From the NCBI RefSeq assembly GCF_964204645.1, contig NC_134029.1, positions 839,501-903,500 on the forward strand: DNA of 64,000 nt, read 5' to 3'. The translations under genes were made by a program, and so were the position numbers. How positions within the stretch are numbered: position 1 is the stretch's first letter; each line of letters opens with the position of its first letter. This DNA comes from Tubulanus polymorphus. Lineage: Eukaryota; Nemertea; Palaeonemertea; Tubulaniformes; Tubulanidae. The notes under the pieces were generated by a model, which saw only the letters and a program-made list of their open reading frames with translations, was not told the DNA's origin and did not search any database. Shown here piece by piece: positions 23,901 to 39,793 of the stretch.

Positions 23901-24828
23901 TCTCCCACTTATCAATAGGGAGATGAGATGAGGGACGAATGTTAAGATCAATTTTTTCGCTTTCAAAACTTCAAGATTGGTTTTTAACGTAAATAAAGAC
24001 GAATTTTTCGATACAAAATTATATCCTGAATGTTCGCGGATCATAATTACTTCGTGACGTCCATGTATTGGATAATTTGGTAATTGAATATCGGTGACCT
24101 AACCATCAACATCGATCGGTTCCAAGTTTCAATTGTGTATTATTACGTTTATGTATAACTCAAACCGATGTTATAAATACACACAAGCACCTGTTCGGTA
24201 TAGAACATACCGAGTGATTACAAAAATACTAATAAGTAATAGTGTTATCATAGGCAATTTTTGATATCTATAAGACATGCGTAAATCGATAGCATTTATT
24301 ATTCTACTTATCGTTATTACAGAGGTATATATACAGAGGAGAACAGGTTAATTTAGTAAATTAGTGAGTGAGTAAGTAATTAGTGTTTGGCAAGGCTTCT
24401 CTGTATATTTACCCCTCTTATTAGTCTACATCTCACACCTGACGATGATCTCTAGTGTGAGATCGAAACGTCGTGTATCTTATATATTTTAGATTTTTCG
24501 AATAAATGAATTCTTGATTTTGAATCCTTTTAATCTGTAGATAGTGGGTTTTTATCTTATTATTGATAAGTAAATTGATGGGCTCGTCTTCTAAAAAACG
24601 ATCTTCAAAGAAATGATGAATGAAGGAAAAGTAACTGGTAAAAAGTAAGTGTCTTTGATTGGCAGTTTCTATGAAGATGATATTTAGGTAGATATCGGTT
24701 TACAAGAAGAATAGTGGGATGATAGACTAACGAACGAAATATTACAGATAATGAATTATTCTAAACATCTACGCACAATAAGTTTGATTTTCAAAACAAT
24801 ATTCAGAAACTCAGCTAGTTACGCTTAC
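20947..24828. other. Long non-coding stretch
   Basis: Should include the missing 5' exon and promoter of the IL-17-like gene. I see an AGAATAGAA microrepeat near 22095 and the CTGACGA motif at 24439, but no convincing exon. Minus frames at 22194-22427 and 23862-24044 look like chance. Confidence 0.4.
24430..24473 (+). repeat. Hairpin with CTGACGA and GAAACGTCG boxes
   Basis: ATCTCACAC (24430-24438) is perfectly complementary to GTGTGAGAT (24455-24463). An alternative pairing, GACG/CGTC plus GATCTC/GAGATC, leaves GAAA unpaired, as in a hammerhead core. This is the best preserved of four such motifs in the window, and is probably a Penelope-like element remnant. Confidence 0.4.
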
Positions 24829-25177
24829 CTCATTAGTTTGATAGTTTCTACGTCCAGAATATGAGCAAGTAAAAATTGGACGAGGCATCGGTTTGAGGTT
24901 GGCTCCTGTCCGGAATTCTCTGGCATGTATTTGTGTATGTGGGTATATCGAGACTCACAGGAAGAGGTATGAACACTGTTTTTATTACCAGTCGCCGCCT
25001 CATAAATAATAAGTTTTTCGCAAGAGAATTTGTCGCAGCCGCATGCGATGCGACAAATTAACATTAACGGTAAGAAATGATAACCAACGCCTGTACCTGC
25101 AACAGAGTGACTGTGACGCGCGAGTACGGTACATACACAGCTGCCACTCGACGGCCGCAGATCATCCATCCTACAAT
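24829..25177 (-). CDS. Possible exon of unknown gene
   Basis: An open frame begins near 25169 (MDDLRPSSGSCVC...) and runs to a good donor (ATGAG|gtaagc at about 24829). A weak acceptor, tattgtag, lies just before it. The sequence is cysteine-containing (CRIACGCDKFSCEKL), with a hydrophobic patch YHFLPLMLI. No family is recognised and no partner exon was found, so this is uncertain. Confidence 0.3.
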
Positions 25178-25335
25178 AGTCACCTGGGTGAATTATGATT
25201 GAATTAGATTCAATTAATTCTAAGCGGTCTATCTGTATCTTCTCCTAAGTAACGTTGACTTAATTCGACTGATGCAAACGTTCGAGTTAAACATTAGACT
25301 TGAAGAAATATATCAGCTGAATATCGTAACTCGGG

Positions 25336-25735
25336 TAGGGAGAGGGAGAGGGAGAGGGAGAGGGAGAGGGAGAGGGAGAGGGAGAGGGAGAGGGAGAGGG
25401 AGAGGGAGAGGGAGAGGGATAGGGAGAGGGAGAGGGAGAGGGAGAGGGAGAGGCAGAGGGAGAGGGAGAGGGAGAGGCAGAGGGAGAGGCAGAGGGAGAG
25501 GGAGGGGAGGGGAGGGGAGGGGAGGGGAGGGGAGGGGAGGGGAGGGGAGGGGAGGGGAGGGGAGGGGAGGGGAGGGGAGGGGAGGGGAGGGGAGGGGAGG
25601 GGAGGGGAGGGGAGGGGAGGGGAGGGGAGGGGAGGGGAGGGGAGGGGAGGGGAGGGGAGGGGAGGGGAGGGGAGGGGAGGGGAGGGGAGGGGAGGGGAGG
25701 GGAGGGGAGGGGAGGGGAGAGGGAGGGGGAGAGAG
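25336..25735 (+). repeat. Homopurine hexa-/pentanucleotide satellite
   Basis: About 165 bp of (GGGAGA)n with a few GGCAGA variants switches to about 225 bp of nearly pure (GGGGA)n. The strand is purine-only except for a few bases. Apparent long frames on both strands here are repeat artefacts. It ends about 270 bp before the first methyltransferase-like gene. Confidence 0.98.
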
Positions 25736-26006
25736 ATAATCATATAAGCTGCCCTTCTTTTTAAGATATATTTTTTTTAATTGATGCTATGTGCCAAATG
25801 TAAATTTGAGACGGGTCTGAAGTCTAGGTAGAATATAAATTCTATACTAAATATAGACTTTAGAACGAAGGCCTACATAAAATTCAAAAACACATTAAAA
25901 TATTTTTATTTAGCACGTGAACATAATTAACATAATTTATTCTGTTTTGTAGTGGATGCGATATCAATTTAGATCCAGTTCATTTTGTAATACTCAGCGG
26001 CTTAAA

Positions 26007-26897
26007 ATGGACGATAAAATGTACAGCGACAATATCGCTTCTTTCAGGCATTTTTTGGGAATGTCTGTTGGAAGTCCAGCCGTTTTAACACAAACATATT
26101 TAGCGGAAGCTTTTCGAAGTTGTTACGCTGAATGTGCAGTTGAAGAAGCTCGAGGATTGAGAGTTCTGTCTATTGGTCCATCTCATGGACATCTACTGGA
26201 GAACGTTATTTATACAGTTGGAAGTGATGTTAAAATTGATCAGTTAGATTGTGTAGAACCAAACACTCATATGTCAGTTGAACTGAAAGAACGGATTGGT
26301 TTACTGGTCAGTAAGTTTCATTTCTCTTACAATATACACAACCGATTATTTACGAAGGACAGCGGATCATTTCTACCGAATAATTTCTACGATTTACTGG
26401 TGTTTTCACATGTTTGCTACTATTTTGATGAGCCTGCTGCTGTTCTGGAGAACGCGTTGTATCAACTTACTCACTGCAATGGTCGAGTATTCATTGCTAT
26501 TGACACCAGCAATTCACCGATCCCGATACGAGACGAAGTAAAGAAAGCTTTATCTAAGAACAGCGACAAGGCACTAAATATAGGCGATAGTATCATTAAT
26601 ATGCCTGAGATTTTATCCAAAACTAAAACTCAAACGCTTTCACATACGAAACATGGAACTGGAACAATAGTTCATCTGGCTCTGATGCCTAATCGACCGA
26701 GTATCAGTGAACGGGATAAAGAAATTCGTCAGTTATCTGATGATATTTTATCATTCTATGCGGAAAGTGATGTCAGTAAACTTACAGATGATGAACGCGT
26801 TACGATACAAAATATCATTCGTAAATACACCGTAGATAGTCATGGATTTCCTATCGTTCCAAGCATTGATGAAACTTTTCTTATCTGTAGAAAATAG
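26007..26897 (+). CDS. Histamine N-methyltransferase-like protein, copy 1
   Basis: Single-exon frame of 296 residues, close to the 292 of human HNMT. HNMT moves a methyl group from SAM to the imidazole nitrogen of histamine in the cytosol. Family features in order: SFRHFL near the N-terminus, motif I LSIGPSHGH (residues 54-62; the usual second Gly of GxGxG is replaced), the acidic SAM-binding loop CVEPN, FDLLVFSH-type motif YDLLVFSHVCYYFDEP, and a C-terminal IVP..ETFLICRK. ATG 26007 was chosen over the in-frame ATG at 25956 because it matches the start of copy 2; a ttttgtag acceptor just before 25953 suggests a 5' UTR intron. AATAAA follows at about 26959. The substrate in this animal is unknown. 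Confidence 0.8.
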   Translation: MDDKMYSDNIASFRHFLGMSVGSPAVLTQTYLAEAFRSCYAECAVEEARGLRVLSIGPSHGHLLENVIYTVGSDVKIDQLDCVEPNTHMSVELKERIGLLVSKFHFSYNIHNRLFTKDSGSFLPNNFYDLLVFSHVCYYFDEPAAVLENALYQLTHCNGRVFIAIDTSNSPIPIRDEVKKALSKNSDKALNIGDSIINMPEILSKTKTQTLSHTKHGTGTIVHLALMPNRPSISERDKEIRQLSDDILSFYAESDVSKLTDDERVTIQNIIRKYTVDSHGFPIVPSIDETFLICRK

Positions 26898-27448
26898 GTG
26901 TGCAAATTAGGTGTGCATATTTTGTTATACTCGAAAAAATTATATATCTTTTTCGAGCAATAAACTAAACTTGAAACTATTAATGATATTTCATTCTAGA
27001 TATTTAATCGAATTCTTACTACACCTACAACATTAATGCATATATACCATAGCTAATTTTCACATATAATTGTCATATTTCGCTTCTTGCAACCTATTTT
27101 ATCACGACAGTTTTTGTGTCTCAAACAAGTCTGCTATCACTGATAAATAAATCCTTGTGAAATAAAAACGATATAGTCAGTTTTACTATTCCAAAGTGGA
27201 ACGTTCTGTCGTTATCAGGTCAAGACCAATTCTTCGAGATAGCACCGAATCAGTGACAAGCCTGTTCAGGCTGTTTGGAAGATTGTATTTACATGGATCG
27301 GAATTAAAATTTAAAACATCACCGTCATTGAAATGCGACACGAGAATCACGTGAAAAATACAAATACACCGCGACCCATATAGATATAAACAGTTCCCTT
27401 ATCGAATATATTAGCTATAGTATGATAGCAGTTCTATAGTCATTTACA
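26898..27448. other. Spacer between methyltransferase copies 1 and 2
   Basis: Holds the copy 1 polyadenylation signal and the copy 2 promoter. CATATAGATATAAACAG near 27377 is a possible TATA region about 70 bp before the copy 2 ATG. Confidence 0.35.
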
Positions 27449-28333
27449 ATGGATGACAAAACGTACAATGACGCGTTCACTTCCTTTAGAATTTTTTGCA
27501 GTTGCTGCGTTGGAAATTCGAACATTTTAAGAGCAACAAAGTTAGCAGATATATTTCGAAGTTGTTACACTGAATGTGCAGTCAAAGAAGCTCGAGGATT
27601 GAGAGTTCTGTCTATTGGTCCATCTCATGGACATCTACTGGAGAACGTAATTTATACAGTTGGAAGTGATGTTAAAATTGATCAGTTAGATTGTGTAGAA
27701 CCAAACACTCATATGTCAGTTGAGCTGAAAGAACGGATGAGTTTACTGGTCAGTAAGTTTCATTTCTCTTACAATATACACAACCGATTATTTACGAAGG
27801 ACAGCGGATCATTTCTACCGAATAATTTCTACGATTTATTGGTGTTTTCGCATGTTTGCTACTATTTTGATGAGCCTGCTGCTGTTCTGGAGAACGCGTT
27901 GTATCAACTCACTCACAGCAATGGTCGAATATCTATATTGCACGAACCTAACGATTCCGTCTCCAACATCCGTGATGAAATAGAAAGCGCTTTATCCGGG
28001 ATCTGCAAGAAGACACCGAATGCAGGGATTTTCAATATTCCTGATATTTTATCCAAAACTAAAACTCAAACGCTTTCACACACAGTAAATGAAGTTGGAA
28101 CAATAGTTCATCTAGCTCTGATGCCTAATCGACCGAGTATCAGTGAACGGGATAAAGAAATTCGTCAATTATCTGACGATATTCTATCGTTCTACGCGGA
28201 TAGAGATGTCAGTAAACTAACAGATGATGAACGCGTCACGATACAAAATATCATTCGTAAATACACCGTAGATAGTCATGGAATTCCTATCGTTCCAACT
28301 ATCCATGATACTTTTCTGGTCTCTAGGAAATAG
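27449..28333 (+). CDS. Histamine N-methyltransferase-like protein, copy 2
   Basis: Single-exon frame of 294 residues, tandem to copy 1 in the same orientation. Motif I LSIGPSHGH, CVEPN and YDLLVFSHVCYYFDEP are identical to copy 1. The central DNA (about 27590-27920) is nearly identical to 26150-26480, with roughly eight differences counted by eye. The first ~45 residues and the stretch after NGR (ISILHEPNDS here, VFIAIDTSNS in copy 1) are very different. This mosaic suggests gene conversion with diversification of the substrate-facing parts. A possible polyadenylation signal lies near 28585. Confidence 0.8.
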   Translation: MDDKTYNDAFTSFRIFCSCCVGNSNILRATKLADIFRSCYTECAVKEARGLRVLSIGPSHGHLLENVIYTVGSDVKIDQLDCVEPNTHMSVELKERMSLLVSKFHFSYNIHNRLFTKDSGSFLPNNFYDLLVFSHVCYYFDEPAAVLENALYQLTHSNGRISILHEPNDSVSNIRDEIESALSGICKKTPNAGIFNIPDILSKTKTQTLSHTVNEVGTIVHLALMPNRPSISERDKEIRQLSDDILSFYADRDVSKLTDDERVTIQNIIRKYTVDSHGIPIVPTIHDTFLVSRK

Positions 28334-28673
28334 GTGAACATATTATTGAATTTTTTCTAGACATTTAATCAAATTCTATCTATCTAGAAAATTAATACAT
28401 TCAAAGCAAAGCTAAATTTCATTCTGATCGGCATTCCAAAATTCTCGTTTTTATCCATCATTGCGTGACCTCTGATGATCAAATTTAACCAAATAATGTT
28501 GTGTATAAGCTAGGCGTTCGTATGTGTACTATCCCAGGTAATCTATCGTTCGTCTGACAGTAATTATGTGACAGATTGTATATGGATAATAAAAGTATTA
28601 AACCCTATACATTGATTTTTATGTGTTAAAATATAAAGATCTCATTTCACTATTCAGAATTCACTGATTCAAT

Positions 28674-29160
28674 ATGGTTGACAAGTACAGTGGCGGTTTC
28701 GCTTCATTCAGTAATTTCAACAGTTGTTTTACTGGAAACACAAGGTTTTCAACACAAATATAGCAGAAACTTTTCGTTATTGTTACATTGAATGTGCTTA
28801 TCGAGGATTGAGAGTTCTGTCTATTGGTCCATCTCATGGACATCTGCTGGAGAACGTAATTTATACAGTTGGAAGTGATGTTAAAATTGATCAATTAGAT
28901 TGTGTGGAACCAAACACTCATATGTCAGTTGAACTTAATGAACGGATGAGTTTACTGGCCGAATAATTTCTACGATTTACTAAAAGTAAAAAAGAAATTC
29001 GTCAATTAACTGACGGCATTTCATAATTCTACGCGGAAAGAGATGTCAGTAAACTAACAGATGATGAACGCCACGATACAAAATATCATTCGTAAATACA
29101 CCACAGAAAGTCATGGATTTCCTATAGTTCCAAGCATTGATGAAGCCCATGACAGTCTTA
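28674..29160 (+). pseudogene. Third methyltransferase-like copy, dead
   Basis: Starts MVDKYSGGFASFSNF, which aligns with MDDK...FASFR of the other copies, then hits a stop after about 29 codons. A frameshift restores RGLRVLSIGPSHGH and CVEPNTHMSVEL. Soon after MSLL the middle third of the gene is deleted: sequence jumps through a short piece of the NNFYDLL region to KKEIRQLTD. Further stops and a small deletion in the DDERVTIQ block follow. The preserved blocks are very close to copies 1 and 2, so the death is recent. Confidence 0.88.
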
Positions 29161-30801
<1,641 letters not shown>

Positions 30802-32270
30802 TTATTGAAACTGATGAAAAATTAGTGAATTCGTATTTAAATAATTTCTTTAACATTTGAGGGAAGACATTTTTTGAATCGTTGCAATCGGTTTGTTTGC
30901 TGTACTGGGCAGAGTTTCATGAAAAAAGTTTTATTCAAACTCAAAATGTGTACTTAGTTGCAGGTAGCGGAGGACAATAATTCTAACTAAATTGTTTTAA
31001 GCTTAAAATTTTCAAGCAATTGGTTTCTTGAAGGCAAGAAGCACTAATAACAATGGAGAAGTAGCCGATTTGTATGCACTTCATGCATGGCCCTGAAGAC
31101 AGTTCATTTATTCTAAAACAAAATTTCAAAAATCACTGTTATTGCCTCAATGTTTATTAAATGCATAAATTGATTATTGTTTTGTTATTAAAATGTTTTA
31201 ATTGTAAATAGACTTAAAACCGATTAATTTACTATTGGAATTTATTTATATAAACTGATGATGATGAAAATGGTTGATTTTTTTTTCAATAAAAAATATT
31301 GTTGAATAATAACAGGTTTACTAATGAATTAGTGTTGTCTTAAATGGGAGCAAAGTGGTTCCAGGCAGCAGTAGGATCTATCTCCAGATGCATAGTTTTG
31401 AGTTGAAAAATTAGTCTATAGTTAATCATTGAAACTAATCTCATCTCGTTAATTCAAAGCTGTTAAACTGTTTGCTACTTTGCATTGATAATTACATCAG
31501 TCATGAATATTTCATATTTTTCGAATTTATTTACATCATTTACATATTCATATTTACAATATTCATAATAACCCTTTTAAAGTCAATGAATAAATTTACA
31601 TATATACCTTACATGAAATCACAATTCACATTCAATGCTGCACAGATAGCACATGTCCCTCTGTACAGTGAATATTATAATGACTAGATAAATACGCTTA
31701 ACTGAAAGTATTAACAGTCATCAATGACAATATTTCATTGCTCGCTTCGATGTCATATGTATTAGCGATCTGTTCTTTCGGCAAATCTCATTATTTTTGG
31801 AATGTTCACAATGGTATTCATTACCAGTGACTACTCTGTCTGGATGCCCGAGCACCGCCGTGACCTTGAGATGCTGCAGTTATTTCCTCGGCAAAACTGA
31901 AATACAAGATAATAAAAGATCAGAGACAATTGGCACAGAGACGTATCTTGCATTGTGTCCGGGGCCAATCTCAGTTCATGACTTTCAAGGACTTTTTTTA
32001 CTCCGATTCTAGGACTTAGATATAATTGTTTATTTTCCAGGCATTCTTATAATCATTAGATTTTAAAAGCTGTAATAGTGAGCTTGTATCTTGGATCTGC
32101 ATGATAACTTATGATTGATCCAGTTAGAACCATTTGAAAAACTGATAGATCGTGTTAACCTATCATCAATATCAATTTTAACAACTATTATTATTTTCTT
32201 ACCATTTGGTTGGAATCCTTCAGAGTTTATTTGAATACGACAGTTATATAGTTACAATAGTTTATTGTGT
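30802..32270. other. Intergenic between MORN5 and VPS45
   Basis: AT-rich 3' flanks of convergent genes. AATAAA at about 31287 could serve MORN5. A last small VPS45 exon, if one exists, should lie here, but I did not find it. Frames at 31472 and 31797 look like chance. Confidence 0.4.
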
Positions 32271-35730
<3,460 letters not shown>

Positions 35731-36326
35731 CTTTAATGTCGAGATTCAACGACAAAATAGAGCTTTTTAAAACAGAGTTTGTAAGTAATTTAATGAATTT
35801 ATTTCCGGGTTTGGCCCAACCAAAGAGAAATGGGTGGCTCCGAGAATATCCACATCGGAGCGTCCATATCGCGGCAGCGCTCTCATAGAGACCAGTCTAT
35901 GGCAGAAGCGGCTTTGCCAACCAGTTAAGGAGTTCAATTAAATTGACAAAACAAAACATTGACAAAATTTGATGACATTCAATAAACGCTAGTGGGCAAG
36001 AAATACATTTTCCCTCGCTCGGCACGGGCTCGAACCCGATACCGCCGTGTACTACCCCACTCAGCAGGCAGCACAACGCCCGGCACCGCCCGGTCCCCAG
36101 GCCGGCCAAGAACTGATTATGTATCGCCGATTCCAGACTAGTCACCGGCAAATCAAAGCGGCCGCCTGTGGTAAGGGAACAATCAAAACGAAAAAAGGAT
36201 GCTCTGAGTTGGATATTCTCGGAGCTACCCCTGATTGCAAGCAGATGGCGCTACCGTACGGTACATCGATAGTCCAGATATCGCTTCCTTCCTTACGGTC
36301 CGTTACGGGTTTTATACTCATCCATC
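35731..36326. promoter_or_regulatory. Shared promoter region of VPS45 and NDUFS4
   Basis: The two start codons lie head to head 596 bp apart. No TATA box is evident on either side, as usual for housekeeping genes. The NDUFS4 start is embedded in ATCATGGCG, which resembles a YY1 site overlapping the initiator codon. A minus-strand tRNA-SINE fragment (35985-36062) sits in the middle. Confidence 0.6.
35985..36062 (-). mobile_element. tRNA-derived SINE fragment
   Basis: On the minus strand a B-box GGGTTCGAGCCC is followed by CGAGGGAAAATG. The same CGAGGGAAAATG tail occurs in the fragment at 40672-40800, so the two belong to one family. Confidence 0.5.
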
Positions 36327-39300
36327 ATGGCGTCTATCTTAGCTCAACAAATACTGAGGGGAAATAATGTGAAATTAGCAGCAGTTTCTAGGTTTGTATT
36401 TGACATTTTATATTGAATTTCTCCTCAGTCGTTATCTGCATTTCATTTTGCAGCTTGTCGAGTATTTTCATGATTTTCTGAGCTATTTTTATGTCTGACA
36501 GGACAGATCAAAAGTGGATTAATTTGGGTCGCAATCTTTGACTTTGTCGTCAGTCAGTGATTTAGTGAATAATGTCAGTTGGTTGAATCTATGAATTGTT
36601 GATTGTTTTTAGGGCTGTTTCTTTGTCGGCTAATTTTCGCTCGACTCAAAATTTGAACGAAGAAGAAAGAAGAATCGCTGCTTCAATTAAAGATGAACAT
36701 CAGTTGATTGAGGTTCCTGAGAAAGTAAGAGTAGAACAGACAGAGCAATTAAAAGATTTATTTCAAAAGTTTTCACTGAGTCAGTGACAGCAGGCTTACA
36801 GTATAGAGAGCTAGAGAAAACTGATGGCCTGATCTGTTTACTACTGATGACACTGCAGGGTCTGATCTAAGGAATGAAAGCCACTTGCCCGGGGGGCAAG
36901 CATATCTGAAATTTCGCTTGCCCCCTCCAAAAACTACTTGCCCTACACAGGCAGTCCGATTGGTGGCGCTATCATCCGTTGTATCGAGTGGGAAAAAAGC
37001 TTTGTGATATAAAATTGCACAAGACCGGGGGACAAGTGATAATGATAACCTACTTGCCCTGATGAGAATATACTTGTCCCGGGCAATCGGACAAGTGATT
37101 AGATCGAACCCTGCGCTGACAGGTCTTGGAGAATGCAACCTGCAGTGCCGTGCCTGCTAAAGAGATTGAAAAACCAATTTCCGAGACGTCCAAAATTTGT
37201 AGGTTTTAACGATCACTTTCTCGACAAAAAGTGAAAGCTCAACTCAATGGTACCGGTGGAAAAACTACCACTGAAGCTGCTTTTTCAACCTCCCTCATTC
37301 TACGCGGGGGTGTTATATAGGGAGGAGGTCCCCATTCAAGCGATGAGGATATAGACGATAATTTTCATTTTAATATCAGACAATGATAGACTATGTTTAA
37401 TTACAGATGGATATCACAACTCTCAGCGGCGTCCCCGAGGAACATATTAAGAATCGCCAGGTGCGAATATTTTGCCCGGCGAGGAACGCGATGCAGAGTG
37501 GATCCCGTGGAACTCGTAAATGGAGGATAGAATTTGAGACAAGGGAGCGTTGGGAAAATCCCCTGATGGGCTGGACATCTACGTAAGTGTGAAATCGTTT
37601 TAATGAAAGTTTTCGTAAAGGAATCAGAAATTCAAATCAAAAGTTAAATGATCAATGTTTCAGACCTGACAATGCTCTAGAGAGAATCGAAACATTTTTT
37701 GATGTTTGATTTATGATTTTAATTAATGAATTTCAGTTTTTAATCTCTTAAATATTTGTATCTGTTATCAGTCTTATTAGGGAGCATCTCAAAATTTCAA
37801 TAGTTGCATCAATTAGAAAAACTGTCTCATTCTTTCTTACAACCCCACCCCCCTTTGATTAGACACATGCCAAAGTTGGAACTATTGATTTTCTAATGAG
37901 AGACCACAGACAAAGATAAGACGTTCTCACGGGTGTATTTCGATCACAACTTTTAATTAGAAAATGAAATAGCAAAATTACAAGTGGAAAACCTATTGAA
38001 AAGTTATTCTAATTGAAGTAACTATCGAAATTTTGAGATGCTCCCTTATCTATTCTCAACATCTGAGTGTACATGACCTATTCCGCTAATTTTGAAAATT
38101 TGGTTTAGTTTTAAAATAAGTTAATGAATAAGTTGCCTAGAATTGCATCTTAGAGAAATTGAATAACTGTAGACTGTCGGATACGATTTATTGAGAAATA
38201 ACTGTAAGACAAGAAATGATCCAACGCCGTGATTGAATCGTGATTTATTTAGAAGCAACTGTAAGATCTGTTTCTCCTGACAATTTGGAGAATATGAACA
38301 ATGTTGAGGCTATATCGTTTATGCATTTATAGATTTATTGTTTAAAGAACTCTTCAAACTTTCTGGCAATTTGTCATTTTCTGATTGAAACAATGGTGAT
38401 GAAATTCTAATAAAAACTAGCTGTTCTCTGGACAAATATTATATCAGTTCTTAGCTGATTATTTATTTAAGGAAATTGTAACATCAATCAAATGAATAAT
38501 GATGATAATAATTTACCTTTATCCGAGTTTATTATGAAATAAAGAAGTCCATAGTAGTCTTCTTTGCTGGGACCAGTTTCACTAAAAAATCTAAATCCTA
38601 AGTTTTGGTTAAATTTGTATGTTATCAATGAGGACAACAATTCAAATGTGACCAATTTCAGCTTTTTCATAAAACTTGTCTTTTTTGGTTTTTCATGTAC
38701 ATCAGCTTCAGGCTAATTTTGATAATAGCAACAAAATCGCTCGTTTGAGCAGAATAATGGTTTGAATTCTCCTGTAGGATAGGGTGCCTCCCCCTAAACT
38801 CGAGGCATAAATCAGATGTGTAAATCATACCCTAAACCCAAGGCTCCCTGTCTATATTGGTTGGTAATCTTTCTGACGATATTTCTGTGACACATTGTTT
38901 TTATAACCTGTTCGTTTGATTTCCGTATATAATAAACTTCACCCCCGTTAGTTCCCTCTCTCCCTCTCTCTCTCTCTCTCTCTACTTCATCTGTTAAACT
39001 AATATTGACCAAGCAGTAAAAGCCTAATGGATGCTGATTAGAACATGAGTTACACAACTCTAGATCATTATGACACCAGCTTATTGAGAATCAAGAGAAA
39101 ACGAAAGATTTTCTACTCGTTTCGCCTTTTAATGATAAAACAAATATAACGAGACAAAGACTGTATTTTTTAAATAACCATTTTTGAATGACTTCTAGAA
39201 TTGCAAATTTATTTCGTTATTTTCAATTTTCAGCGCTGATCCTCTTTCTAATATGAATGTGGATTTTCTGACAGCGGAAGATGCTGCTGAATTCTGTGAA

Positions 39301-39793
39301 AGAAATGGTAATGTCTCTTCATTTGAATTCAAATATACGCGAGCGATTAACCCTTTCAGTGCGTCTACACCGCAGTGCGGTGTATAAATCAGTGATGGAT
39401 TTTGCTAGTACACCGCACTGCGGTGTATTGATGTAATTAGTAATTTGTAATTATCTCTATTGAAAAATGGCAGCAAGTGTCAAACATAGTGAAATAATAG
39501 TAACTAACGATACACCGCACAACGGTGTAGACGCACTATAGTGGTATTCCCATTGTTCAACACAGTAGGGTGGAATTTTTGAGAATTTTCAAATTTTCTC
39601 CAGCACTATAGGGTATTAATTAGTCAGCACTGAAAGGGTTAAGGAAATATGTCTTTATTTGGGTTTTCTTTATTTCCTTATGAACGTAGGTTGGCAATAC
39701 CATATAGAAGAAAAGAGGCTACCGAAATATAAAGTGAAGTCTTACGGAGCCAATTTCGCTTGGGATCGACGAACCAGGAAATCAACCAAGTAG
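36327..39793 (+). CDS. NDUFS4: NADH dehydrogenase [ubiquinone] iron-sulfur protein 4
   Basis: Five exons: 36327-36391, 36613-36724, 37407-37582, 39234-39307, 39690-39793; phases close, 176 residues (human 175). This is an accessory subunit of respiratory complex I on the matrix side of the inner mitochondrial membrane, needed for assembly and stability of the N module. Conserved blocks: [57 protein letters not shown] and [14 protein letters not shown]. The first ~30 residues are basic and Ser/Ala-rich, consistent with a mitochondrial presequence. The tail ends RTRKSTK where mammals have RTRVSTK, the region of a reported PKA site. Introns 2, 3 and 4 each carry a different miniature transposon. 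AATAAA at about 39876. Confidence 0.95.
36856..37113. mobile_element. hAT-like MITE in NDUFS4 intron 2
   Basis: Terminal inverted repeats CAGGGTCTGATCTAA and, on the other strand, CAGGGTTCGATCTAA bound 258 bp. CAGGG ends are typical of hAT elements. Flanking 8-mers are similar but not identical, so the target duplication has decayed. The interior repeats ACTTGCCC and ACTTGTCC in both orientations. No transposase; the minus-strand frame across it is not a gene. Confidence 0.7.
37777..38048. mobile_element. PIF/Harbinger-like MITE in NDUFS4 intron 3
   Basis: TTA, then GGGAGCATCTCAAAATTTC, is mirrored at the far end by GAAATTTTGAGATGCTCCC and TTA. The arms continue for about 40 bp with a few mismatches. 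The TTA flanks fit the 3-bp TWA target duplication of PIF/Harbinger elements. No coding capacity. Confidence 0.8.
38949..38985. repeat. Short CT-rich microsatellite
   Basis: A run of about 16 CT dinucleotides and related CCCT units in NDUFS4 intron 3. Confidence 0.85.
39347..39642. mobile_element. piggyBac-like MITE in NDUFS4 intron 4
   Basis: TTAA followed by CCCTTTCAGTGC is mirrored by GCACTGAAAGGG and TTAA 296 bp away. TTAA duplications with CCC-starting ends are the piggyBac signature. The interior has three short palindromes on the theme ACACCGCA-N-TGCGGTGT. No transposase frame. Confidence 0.85.

Noticed and set aside
25272-25743. Long open frames on both strands (Gly/Arg-rich and Ser/Leu/Pro-rich)
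   Set aside because: They are translations of the GGGAGA/GGGGA satellite, whose period keeps frames open; there is no independent coding signal.
36773-37138. 121-codon minus-strand frame
   Set aside because: It spans the hAT-like MITE and NDUFS4 intron sequence; no family and no splice support.
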